DNA of 64,000 nt from Lamellibrachia columna. Lineage: Eukaryota; Annelida; Polychaeta; Sabellida; Siboglinidae. The notes under the pieces were generated by a model. That model ran no database searches and was not told where the DNA came from. It saw only the letters and a list, made by a program, of their open reading frames with translations. The translations under genes were made by a program, and so were the position numbers. Every line of letters begins with the position of its first letter. Within the stretch, counting starts at the first letter, position 1. Below, one piece after another: positions 1 through 10,900 of the stretch. Where the stretch lies: assembly GCA_963662155.1 (NCBI GenBank), contig OY759269.1:22310878-22374877 (forward strand), written 5' to 3'.

Positions 1-133
1 GCGTCTGTCGCATTTGACATCGATGGCTTCGCTACACTGAGTAGCGCCATCATCTGGAAAAAAACGTGTTTCTAAGTTACTCGGATAATTATTTTGATGT
101 TTTCACAGGAGAAAACATCAACCAAGAGCCTAT

Positions 134-452
134 AAATGTAAAGATATGATCTTATATTGTGCGGTATCCAGTCTGTATGACCGTTCAAAACGCTTTACAC
201 TTCGCCCCCTGGTAGACTTGTTCACTCCGCCAACTCTGCTTCTCTGCAAACAATTCAGCCACATATCTACAGCCAGGTACTCAGTTATACAGCTGAGTGA
301 ACTGTCTACAGCCAGGTACTTAGTTATACAGCTGAGTGAACTGAAGCAATGTGCCGTGAACGAAATGCCGCTTTGAAGCGGCAGCAAGATGATTTGAATT
401 CAGGTTCTCTCGACCAAGAGTCCGATGTTCTAACCGCAACGCCACCGCGCTT
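134..452 (-). mobile_element. tRNA-derived SINE, minus strand, with a duplicated 39-bp core
   Basis: Read on the minus strand, this copy begins near 452 with a tRNA-like head (GCGCGGTGGCGTTGCGGTTAG, the A-box region), passes a decayed B-box near 395-410, and ends near 134 with the tail AGATCATATCTTTACATTTA. The same head and tail occur in the copies at 16136, 43964 and 61161. The internal segment is present twice in tandem: the motif around TCTACAGCCAGGTA recurs at 266 and 305, a spacing of exactly 39 bp. That is the same unit that has expanded about 27-fold in the copy at 16136. SINEs are transcribed by RNA polymerase III and mobilised by LINE enzymes; this copy looks old and inactive. Confidence 0.82.
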
Positions 453-2326
453 CACAAACCAATCAATGGCGGTTTGGGGTAGGTTGCAGTTTTACGATCC
501 CATCTTTATCTCCGAAGAATAGAGCTGTTATAATAGTTCAGTAATAAAGATGCGTTGAAGTGTCTCCTGTCTGTATGGACCTCCCACGCCCGGGACCCCA
601 CGCAGTTCACGGATTCGTTTCACTAACAGCCAGACAATCCCTGCCATCTACACTGTCCTTTTATGATACACACACGCTATCTCCATAATCTAGCTGCTGC
701 ACACCAGACGGTCATTTCACTTACAGTGAAAGTCAAATGATACTTGGAACTACATCTCCGCAAAGAAGTAGATTTGTTCTACCACAACGAAATTTGTAAT
801 TTTGATGTTGGTGAAACGATACATTGGTTGTTGTAGCAGACGACATTTTAACACATCCCTGCACGACCCCTTGGAACCACATGTGTAGTATTATGTTCGT
901 AACGGGGTAACATTCCACATTCCACGAAGTGATTCGCCGTAAATGGTTGTATTGAAACATATTGTGCGTGTGTCCCTGTGTGTGTTCGTGCGTACAACCG
1001 CAGCTATCTTTGCCTCATTAAACCTACCGTACACTGCCATATACGGACCGCTAAAGGGTGGCGTGACGCTGCAAACCACACTCACCGACAGTGGCGCCAC
1101 TAAGCTTATTATTATTACTAAAATTTATAAAGCGCCATATATCTGAGACCAGCCCGTTCATAGGCGCGTACATACATGCAATCATAAAATAATAACTATA
1201 ATATTGTATTGTTAATATATATATATAATGTATTGTTAATATATATATATATATATAATATAGTATTATATTAAGATTAATTAATTAATATAGTAAATAA
1301 ACAATTATAGTAAATAAATAGACAAAATACATGTTCATAAAGTGTCCTCGTTCACTTCCACAATTTTATCTTAAATTCAAAATGAACATTAGTATAAAGA
1401 AATGATACAGACACTATCCACAATTGTATACAATTGAAACTGATTTCTTGAAGAAAAAAATTGGGAGTTTTCCAAATGAAATAAAGATGTGCAGAATCTG
1501 CACATCAAATGTAAGTTGTGGCAGTGGTGAAATGGTTAGTAGCGCCTCTTGGGGGAGTTTGGGCGCAGACCGCTAGTGAGGCGTCACGTTGCCCGGACTG
1601 GTAAAGCTGAGTTTGCATGAGGCGATATCTTCACGTGTGACGAGATGATGCCGTCGCATGTGATCAGATTGCGTCTTGATCGCCTTCTGAGTAAAATGTG
1701 CTAGTTGCATGAAGTATAACTTATCTTATTTTGAAGCGATGTCGAATGCGACGTTAAAAGGCCTTGGCCTTTTCTAATGATGTAGCCATCTACTCATCGT
1801 GGCGGCAATATCGCTTCAAGTAAACCCAGCTTAAGTTAAAGAATGAAGTTACTGTGTGACGTCTTCGTCCGGTATCCGCGAGGGTCTTATCATATTTACA
1901 ATTTTAGCAGGACCCGTATAACAAAACGTTTTCACTGTCACACTAACGATCGTTGTCGGTAACACGGCCTCCCACCAATACAATTTCGACAACTTTCTGA
2001 TAAACCCAGCCATGATAATAATCCATGACGAAACGTGTTTTTTTATGTCCAGATTACATTTCCCAAAAATCGTCGACGAGCATTTCATTATTGGGTGTTT
2101 TGTTCATATGTATTTTCCTTTATATACAACTCTTACCTGTGTAACTCAATTTGTCAACGCTGGCTCAAATTTGGCATTTAACACGTTTTGTTGATGAGCT
2201 CAAATAATTACTTACAATTGCCACTTTAATTAAGTGATTCTCCCCTTAACTGATTAATCTTTGTTCATAGTTCAGAGGTCGACCAGCATGATGCTCACGA
2301 GCCTGTCTTGTTGTTAGTCGTTGCAG
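453..2326. other. Upstream non-coding region; no gene recognised
   Basis: This stretch precedes the first visible Ig exon. It contains an AT-rich (TATA)n tract near 1208-1262. Two short GCGCCA-containing segments near 1090-1140 resemble LINE 3' ends, but too weakly to call. A signal-peptide exon ending in phase 1 is expected upstream of 2327. I looked for a Met-hydrophobic ORF followed by a GT donor and found no convincing candidate, so that exon is either here but unrecognised or outside the window. Confidence 0.5.
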
Positions 2327-2596
2327 GTGCGCACGGCCAGTTCACCATCAACGTCGACTTGACGAGGTCCAAGGGGCACATCGGCGATGGCTTCACGGCG
2401 TCGTGTCGGGTCATCAACGAACAGAAGACACAATTCTTCATCGTGTGGGTACGCAAGGCGGCCGGCCACACAGTCGAGATCGCGTCGAATGAGAACATCA
2501 ACTTAGAGTTCAAGAAAACTGGTCGCTACTCGGCCAACTTCACGATGGACAGAGACAATGACATCGGCAAAGTGACCTTCTATCTCAGGATATCAG
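2327..2596 (+). CDS. Ig gene exon A: first part of Ig domain 1
   Basis: 270 nt, phase 1 to phase 1. It encodes strands A to E of a V-like domain: Cys26 in GFTASCRV, Trp40 in FIVWVRK, then SANFTMDRD and VTFYLRIS. The acceptor is TCGTTGCAG at 2318-2326 and the donor is GTGAGT at 2597. The second cysteine is not in this exon; it comes from exon B, 3.4 kb downstream. Confidence 0.85.
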
Positions 2597-5500
2597 GTGA
2601 GTTGCGCATGCTGCCACATAGGGTTACCGAAATATCACAAGTTCGAACTATTTTACGACCAGTGATATCGGTTGCTACGATTTATTTTACAATTTAAAAT
2701 TTTTTTTTTAATATGAACAATATTCAATATAATTATTATTTTATTCTAATGTGTGTCAACAAGTATACTGTATTTCAATTTGTTTTTAATAACAACGACA
2801 ATTCCACCTGTGTATTGGAGAGACCTCAGATTAAGGCACGGTTTGGTGGATGACGCACCTATATATATATGGCTTAACAAGATTTAACAAGACAGCAAAA
2901 TGGGCACCCCAGCAAATAAGCTCCAGGTGACAAGTGGACAAGGAAGCCACCGGCTTATCGAGAGTCCAAATTATTTTTTATTTACCTGTAGCTCAATCTG
3001 TAGATATCTGTCAATGTTTAAACATATTCACACTACTTGCACAACCAGTAGATAATTTGTTCCATTCATCTGTTGTCCTCTGGGAGAACGAGTACTTTCT
3101 AGTACCCAATCTACACTGTTCTTTTACTAATGCTACCTTATACCCTCTTGTTCTACTACCCACATTAACTTTTAAGAAAATGTTTCTATCATAGTGTGAC
3201 ACTGTCGCGCAATGGTCGTGTAATAATTAATACCATTGGACTATAATAGCCAGTTAACGTGTTTAATTTACTGAATGTATATCGTATACATCACATACAT
3301 ATTCAATTTCATAATCATCAAAACAAAGAAAATAAATAATAACCAACGCCTCGCTACACTGCGAGTATAATTTAAAGAAAAATTAATTAACAATGAAAAC
3401 GATTCACATTATCGCTCGAACGCAGTTCACCTGTTGCTCGATAACGATTTATCTATCACTTGAATATCGATACACACTACTTGTGTCACTAGTTCCCAGA
3501 CAGTCCATCTTTTCCTGTCGCTGAACCGACCACGCCCTCACTCGACGCTCCAGCTCGCCCTCTGCTGCGTTTAAGTCTATCGGCTATACAGCCCATGCTG
3601 GTTGCCAGTCGTTATATCCCAAGCTGGTTGCCAGTCGTTATATCCCAAGCTGGTTGCCAGTCGTTATATCCCAAGCTGGTTGCCAGTCGTTATATCCCAA
3701 GCTGGTTCTGTATGGTACAATTTAACCAAATCACCATGCTGATAACGCAATGATAATCATATCTGTTTACCAATTCAATTATCCGAAATACGAATACAGG
3801 GCGTGTGACCCGATAAGCTCTATGCCAACAATGGCCGTCATGCTTTAGGCAAATAATGACTTAATTCTAAAGCCATATTTACAGTAGATGACTCTTCAAC
3901 TTCATAACATGTATTAACACATAGGACATTCGAATATATATAAATATATACACACATATTATCAGTTAACAACGTAATAGATAATACTTACGCCAGTCGC
4001 TTCTGGCATTGTTCAAATTGTGTTGCGTCATGCAGCTTTTACTGACCCATAATTTCAGTATTGCAGAATAGTTGCCTTCTCACAACTTATCTCTGACCGT
4101 CTCTTAACATTTGCAGCCACCTTCTCGCGAACTACAATCGATCGACCGTCTCTTTAACTATTGTAGCCGCCTCCTCGCGAACTACAATCGATCGACCGTC
4201 TCTTAACTATTGCAGCCGCCTCCTCACGAACTACAATCGACGACCGTCTCTTAACTATTGTAGCCGCCTCCTCGCGAACTACAATCGATCGACCGTCTCT
4301 TTAACTATTGTAGCCGCCTCCTCGCGACCTACAATCGATCGACCGTCTCTTTAACTATTGTAGCCGCCTCCTCGCGAACTACAATCGACCGACCGTCTCT
4401 TTAACTACTGCAGCCACCTCCTCGCGAACTACAATCGACCGACCGTCTCTTAACTATTGCAGCCGCCTCCTCACGAACTACAATCGACAACCGTCTCTTT
4501 AACTATTGTAGCCCCCTCCCCGCGAACTACAATCGATCGACCGTCTCTTTAACTATTGTAGCCGCCTCCTCGCGAACTATAATCGATCGACCGTCTCTTT
4601 AGCTATTGTAGCCGCCTCCTCGCGAACTACAATCGATCGACCGTCTCTTTAACTATTGTAGCCGCCTCCTCGCGAACTACAATCGACCGACCGTCTCTTA
4701 ACTATTGTAGCCGCCTCCTCGCGAACTACAATCGATCGACCGTCTCTTTAACTATTGTAGCCGCCTCCTCGCGAACTACAATCGACCGACCATCTCTTAA
4801 CTATTGTAGCCACCTCCTCGCGAACTACAATCGACCAACCGTCTCTTTAACTATTGTAGCCGCCTCCTCGCGAACTACAATCGACCGACCTTCTCTTTAA
4901 CTATTGTAGCTGCCTCCTCGCGAACTACAATCGATCGACCATCTCTTTAACTATTGTAGCCGCCTCCTCGCGAACTACAATCGACCGACCGTCTCTTAAC
5001 TATTGTAGCCGCCTCCTCGCGAACTACAATCGATCGACCGTCTCTTTAACTATTGTAGCCGCCTCCTCGCGAACTACAATCGATCGACCGTCTCTTTAAC
5101 TATTGTAGCCGCCTCCTCGCGAACTACAATCGACCGACCGTCTCTTTAACTACTGCAGCCACCTCCTCGCGAACTACAATCGACCGACCGTCTCTTAACT
5201 ATTGCAGCCGCCTCCTCACGAACTACAATCGACAACCGTCTCTTTAACTATTGTAGCCGCCTCCTCGCGAACTACAATCGATCGACCGTCTCTTTAACAA
5301 TTGTAGCCGCCTCCTCGTGAACTACAATTGATCGACCGTCTCTTTAACTATTGTAGCCGCCTCCTCGCGAACTACAATCGATCGACCATCTCTTTAACTA
5401 TTGTAGCCGCCGCCTCGCGAACTACAATCGATCGACCGCGGTTAGAACTGTCCCGAGCGTATATATAATCTACCAGTCAACGATACACTTCAGTAAACAT

Positions 5501-7901
5501 TACCGGCCTATTACCTAACATAATGCCCATTTCTAGGACTACTGCCTAGCCTGGCTCGACAATAACTATAGAAACCTTGTTACGTAAGATAGTGTGCTTT
5601 ACCACGACTGCAGCACAGCCACAAAATAAATGTACAATATACAAACTGTCACAACAACTGTCATAAAATAAATGTAAAATATACACATTGTCACACAGTC
5701 ATTCAGTATTTAAAACAAACTTATATTTGATTTCGTCTTAATCTCCTTGTCTCTATTGTTGTCAAACCAGATCAGCCTGACGTTGTTCATAACTAATATT
5801 ATGCTCTTTCGTGTTTTTTTTATCTTCCTGAGCACGCTGTACGATCAGACAGATTTAATATTAACAAACGTGCACAATTTAAGGCTTAAAATCACTGCAA
5901 AAATAACTCCGTTTTATTCCAGAGTGTTACTAGATGTGCTTTTTAAGTACACACAAGTTCACTCGTGTTGGAAACACGCTATGCAGATTTCTGACTGACT
6001 GTAATATTCTACAGATACAACAACCACCGTAATGTGTTTCCTACTTTTGCAGCTTTAGAAGCAGCCGACTCAGGTGAAATTGGATGCACAATTCCAAGCC
6101 AGAAAATCGAAGTTTTCAAGGAGCTAGTTGTTTTTGGTAAGGAAAGAAAGAACATCTTTGAAATGCCCGTTCTGTCCCGCACTTTTTTTAGCGATAAATG
6201 GCCTTCGGGTGGATGTAAGGAACGTCTCATATATCGATAGTCCACTGTTATATACATATACAAAAACACGCACACGAACGCACGCACGCACGCTAGGTAG
6301 CACTGTGTAAGCTCAGTTCTCGCGCAAATTCGGAATTCCGCTAGTCCGCTAATCCGAAATAACTTTTCACTGTGAAAGCGATTGCTTATCGCGCGGTAAA
6401 ATTCCTCTCGTTATTTCGGATTAGGTAATCCGAAACATCTGGGACTTAGGCTACATCTCAGTAAGGTATGTTTGGCAAATGTTGCTGGCTTCGATATTTC
6501 GAATCGTAGATGCACGATATATCGCATAAACTATAATTGTTTATTAAAACAGTATTTCATATTATTGATACATTGAACACAAAGAATCGGACTGCCACTC
6601 GTTCACGATTATCACGATACTTCACAGAAATATTCCTGGAAATGTGCAATGATTGTCATTAGCTAACTGATACGCAGTTAACACAGGTGTCAACATCTGT
6701 TCATGGAAAAACGGATTCTCATGAAAAGTGGCGGGAAACGCCCTCCTCCAATCAACTTTCGTCGTTTTTAGCATTCTTCGTCGGTTTTTAACCTGTTGTT
6801 TTACGGGTCGCTATTTTGATGTGCCGTTCTTGTTCGCGATGAAGGCAGGCATGATAAAATGTGAAATCACTTGAGTCCAATGAAATAACACGTGCTTAGA
6901 ATGGCCTCATGTACAAACGTGAATTATTTTTGAAAATTACAAAAAGCAGTACATTTCATCCAAAAAGCGGTACATTTCGTCAAAAAACCGGGGCATATCG
7001 TCCAAAAAGCAGGAAAGCAAGACCAGAAAAAACGCGCTATTTCTCACCAGAAAGCAGTAACCTTGACATCTGTGAATTAAACGCTCACCAGCCCATGTGA
7101 CGTTGCAGTGCCAGTGCAGTCGGTGAAGCTGACGTCGCAGTACACTAACGGCACCCACGCCGTCGCCTACATTGATGGACAAGTCGTCGCCTTCAATGAG
7201 GGCGAGTCACGACGTGTCTTCTGTCACGTCAGCGGAAGGTAGGTTTCTAGTCATGTAAATACTTCCATGTCTTAGTTATTCATATATTGTGTTCATTCGT
7301 CGATGCTTAATGTGAGTGGCGTTGTTGCCTCAGTTACCCTGCCCCGGAGATGGCCATCATGGTTGGAGACAAGGACATGACAAGCGACTTCAATGAGGAA
7401 GTTCGACTGGTGAAGAAGGGCAGTATTGAAGAGCTGCAGGTAGGTCAAACAATTGATATCACCCAACAGATCCATGCAGGAACAGAAGTGGATAAAAACC
7501 TATTATCGTCTATACACAACTTCCGAAACGGCATCAGAGGATAGAGGAAGTTGCTTATCAACACAGCAACCCAAACTGGACACATATCCAGTCCTGCATA
7601 CACCTAGTGTCAAAAAATATAATTTTTATTGATATTGCAATGATGACTGCTTATTATGACCATCATCACCAGGCGCCATGTGTGCTGTAAGTGTAAGCGA
7701 ACATGACCCTGCTTTTTCCACGATCACATGTGTATCTTAATAGTTCTGTTGTGCTCCTTCCCAGCCAGTCACTAGGTGTTTTAGTAGCATCTGTCTCACT
7801 ATGTGGCCTAGAAATTCTGCTTGTCTTTTCCTGATCTTGCCATAGATCTTCATTTTAATGTTAGCTGTTCTTAATATTTCTTCATTGCTTGTTTTTGTAC
7901 A

Positions 7902-7971
<70 letters not shown>

Positions 7972-10900
7972 CAAATAGCCATTTATGACATAGTATGTTT
8001 AGCAAGGATGCTGATCTGGTAGTATCGAGTCTATCAACACACAGACTTGACAATGTCAATCTGACTTGCAGGATCTCACTTACGAGGTGACCTTGAGCAA
8101 TGACCTGTTGGTGTTGGACTATGCCTACAACAAGAAGTTGCTGAAGTGCGTGGCGACTCTGCCGGGATCTGGGTTCCCAGCCAAGAGTCTTGGCATTGAC
8201 GTCCAAATCGCTGGATGTACGTATACCACCAGAGCTTGCATGAATAAGAGCCACGACAAAGTTAGCAGCAGTGATGACAGCAACAACAACATATGCTCAA
8301 CAATACTTGCCATGATAGCTGCGTCTTCATACTCATTATCACCATCATCATTACCATCACCATCACAGTGCTGTTCTAACCATTACCATAATAAGTATTA
8401 TCATCATTATCGTCATCATTATCATCGTCATTGCCATTAGGCGTATTGGCATTTTCATTATCATAAAAATCATTATTATTATGTCATTGCCATCATAATT
8501 GTTATCCTCAGATTGTAATTATCATCATATTCATCATAATTATCATCGCTGCCCCCATCATCTTCATCACCATCAGTAACAGCCTCGGCAGCAGCAGCAC
8601 CAACAGGGTTCAACCTACAGTTGAATTAGTGGCCATGTTAACGCTTTTCATGATTATAAGAAAATTTTACCATCAGCAATTCTGAAACTTCTTACCTGCC
8701 GCTGTCATCATATCCTTGATATGCTGATCAAGTTTAGTTAAAACTAGACATAAGTAACTCTTGCAAAATGCCTGTATGTGCAATACACGTCAGTGTATTG
8801 CACATACGCTGGTGCGGTTGTATCTTCCCAAAGAAGTTGAGATGGCCTTGGAATGAACAGGTCTGCCAGGGGGTGAAGTGTAAACCGGATACCGCGCTAT
8901 ATAAGAACATACCTTTACCTTTATGTTTACCAAACAACAAACCCGGCAATGTCCCTGCTCAAGATCATATGATTTTTTTAACTTCCTGTGTCCAAACTTA
9001 CTATGCCCTACATTCGTCTGTAACACACCAGGAAGTCTGAGTGAGGAGTGATTTCAACAACTGTAGAAGTTCTGCCATTCTCCACGTACCCGTTGCACTG
9101 CGGCCATGTTTCTGTTCAGACAAACCCAAGTTTGACTGCGTGGACACAGTGCTGAGTGAGATCCACGAGAACGACGTCAACATTACGTGTGTCGTGCACG
9201 CCGACCCTCCCATCAGCAAGGCCAACTTCTACTGGAAACGCTTCAGTTCGGGCAACCCCGTCACTCTGGACCGGGGACAGGAGGACGGACACTACGCTGC
9301 CTACATTGTCTCCCGGGTAGGTGGTTAGTGTAGAAATGCGCACGCAGTGTGGATAAATTGATAGATGTAAAGCTCCACCCTAGCATGGCAGTCTCTGCCT
9401 CACTTGCTGCACGTGAAGGCAGTGGACTGAGAAGGTGTCGGATTTGCAGACCTCTGTTTTACGCGGTCTCTTCTGATCCAGCTGTGTGTTTCTTTTTTCT
9501 TCTCTTCATCTGAACAGTCATCCTCCAATGGCCTCGGTCTTCGGCGGCTGTCTCCCAGGCTGTTTGTGTTGATACCTGCTATCTTCATGTCACGCGTGCT
9601 GGTGCGGTTGTATCTAGATAGTCACGACTCATATTTATATAGCAACATTTTACCGTATCAGACAACAAGTCTGCATTCACTTGTCTTAACGTGTTCGCTA
9701 TCCATATGCTTTGATGTAGTTCTGATCTGTAATTCTAATCCGCATTTATTCCACTGTGCAACCATTATGCTACGTGTAATTTTTCGTCACGCCTCTTTTT
9801 CTTCTTCTTCAATTTGCATAACCTGTTCAGGACGTCACTGCCCAAATAAATTCCTTTGGGTTTATGTGGAAAATACAGGAGGTGGTTTCCTGTTATTATT
9901 CTTTTCATGAGAAACCATGTCTTGGTTTGTCTTCCGGGTTTTCCTTCACTGTCCACCAAGACCAGTGAGGTTGACCTGCCCACGCTCATGAATAACCAAA
10001 GCTGATGGACTTAACCTACCCAGGTTTTGAATCACAGTTGTCATTGTGGCTTCGCCAACATCCCTAGCATGTTAGCATGTCAGCCAGGGCTGTGAGTTAG
10101 CCAGTTACCAGAGTGCATCACGAGGAAGTTATGCTAGAGTCTTGTCTATGGCTAGGCAATGTATCGGCAGGGGAGGCTTGCGCACTTGTGCCTTGTTCAT
10201 CCCATAAACGGAGCTAGCTGGCTAGGTAATACATAATTACATATCATCATTGTCTACACTATAAAGTAGCTTGTGGCTGTGTCTGTCTGTTCCCTCATAA
10301 CTCCGCCAGTTTTGCATATATGGAGCTGATATTTTGTAGGCATGGTCGGGGCCCCATAGGGATAATTCGTTCATCTACAAAATATCGAAATTCCATCGGG
10401 GGTAGGGGTGGGGTCTTACGAAGGAACTTATGTGGATGTTTGACGTATATTATGTAACTCGAAACAAAAGCAGTTCGTAGTTACCTACAATAGTTTACAA
10501 CGCTATTACACGTTTTCACTATTTCGTGTATTTCACTGTTTCTACGGTTGCATGTGTATTACGTGTTTAGAACTCGTCTGGGGAGATAATGATGGTTCTA
10601 CGGATCGACCGCGTGTTCACGCAACACTTCAGGAAGTATTACTTCCATGCCGAGAACGACATCGGCAACAGCACATTCGCCGTCAGCCTCGTGCAAGGTC
10701 GGTCCACTCTCGCACCGTCAGTATGGCTAGTTTACGTCCCAGTCCAAATGTCAGTAAAACGTCAAAAGCACATAAGTATGATTGATCAAGGCTAAACCGA
10801 AATAAACATTGTATACCGCATCAAAAACGTGAAGATGTCAGTATAATCAAGTGTTTTGCCTTCCTTTCTAAGTCGCGATGCAAGCTGAAAGGCAGGGTAC

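Larger units (their letters stand above)
2597..6052 (+). other. Ig gene intron (exon A to exon B), 3.46 kb
   Basis: The intron splits Ig domain 1 between strands E and F. It holds a minus-strand LINE fragment, a four-copy 26-bp repeat and the large 50-bp hairpin array (separate entries). The remainder, including 5446-6052, shows nothing recognisable. Confidence 0.75.
6137..7108 (+). other. Ig gene intron between domains 1 and 2
   Basis: It contains a short ACGC run near 6270-6295, a perfect 15-bp inverted repeat (6349-6363 with 6410-6424), and 6537-6594, which resembles the arms of the AT-centred inverted repeat at 31196-31532. The rest shows nothing recognised. Confidence 0.7.
7440..8071 (+). 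other. Ig gene intron inside domain 2
   Basis: It holds a minus-strand LINE fragment and an adjoining AT dinucleotide tract (separate entries). The remainder is unremarkable. Confidence 0.7.
8217..9119 (+). other. Ig gene intron between domains 2 and 3
   Basis: 8270-8580 is a low-complexity tract of ATC/ATT-type triplets. 8800-8925 is a partial SINE. The rest shows nothing recognised. Confidence 0.7.

Noticed and set aside
943..1146. Possible signal-peptide exon of the Ig gene (MVVLKHIVRVSLCVFV)
   Set aside because: It is hydrophobic and starts with ATG, but I see no GT donor in phase 1 that would join it to exon A.
1525..1620. Possible tRNA-like or SINE head (GGCAGTGGTGAAATGGTTAG)
   Set aside because: It resembles an A-box region, but has no B box at the right distance and no match to the SINE family in the window.
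4119..5445. CRISPR-like repeat-spacer array
   Set aside because: The whole 50-bp unit is conserved, so there are no unique spacers, and the setting is an animal intron.
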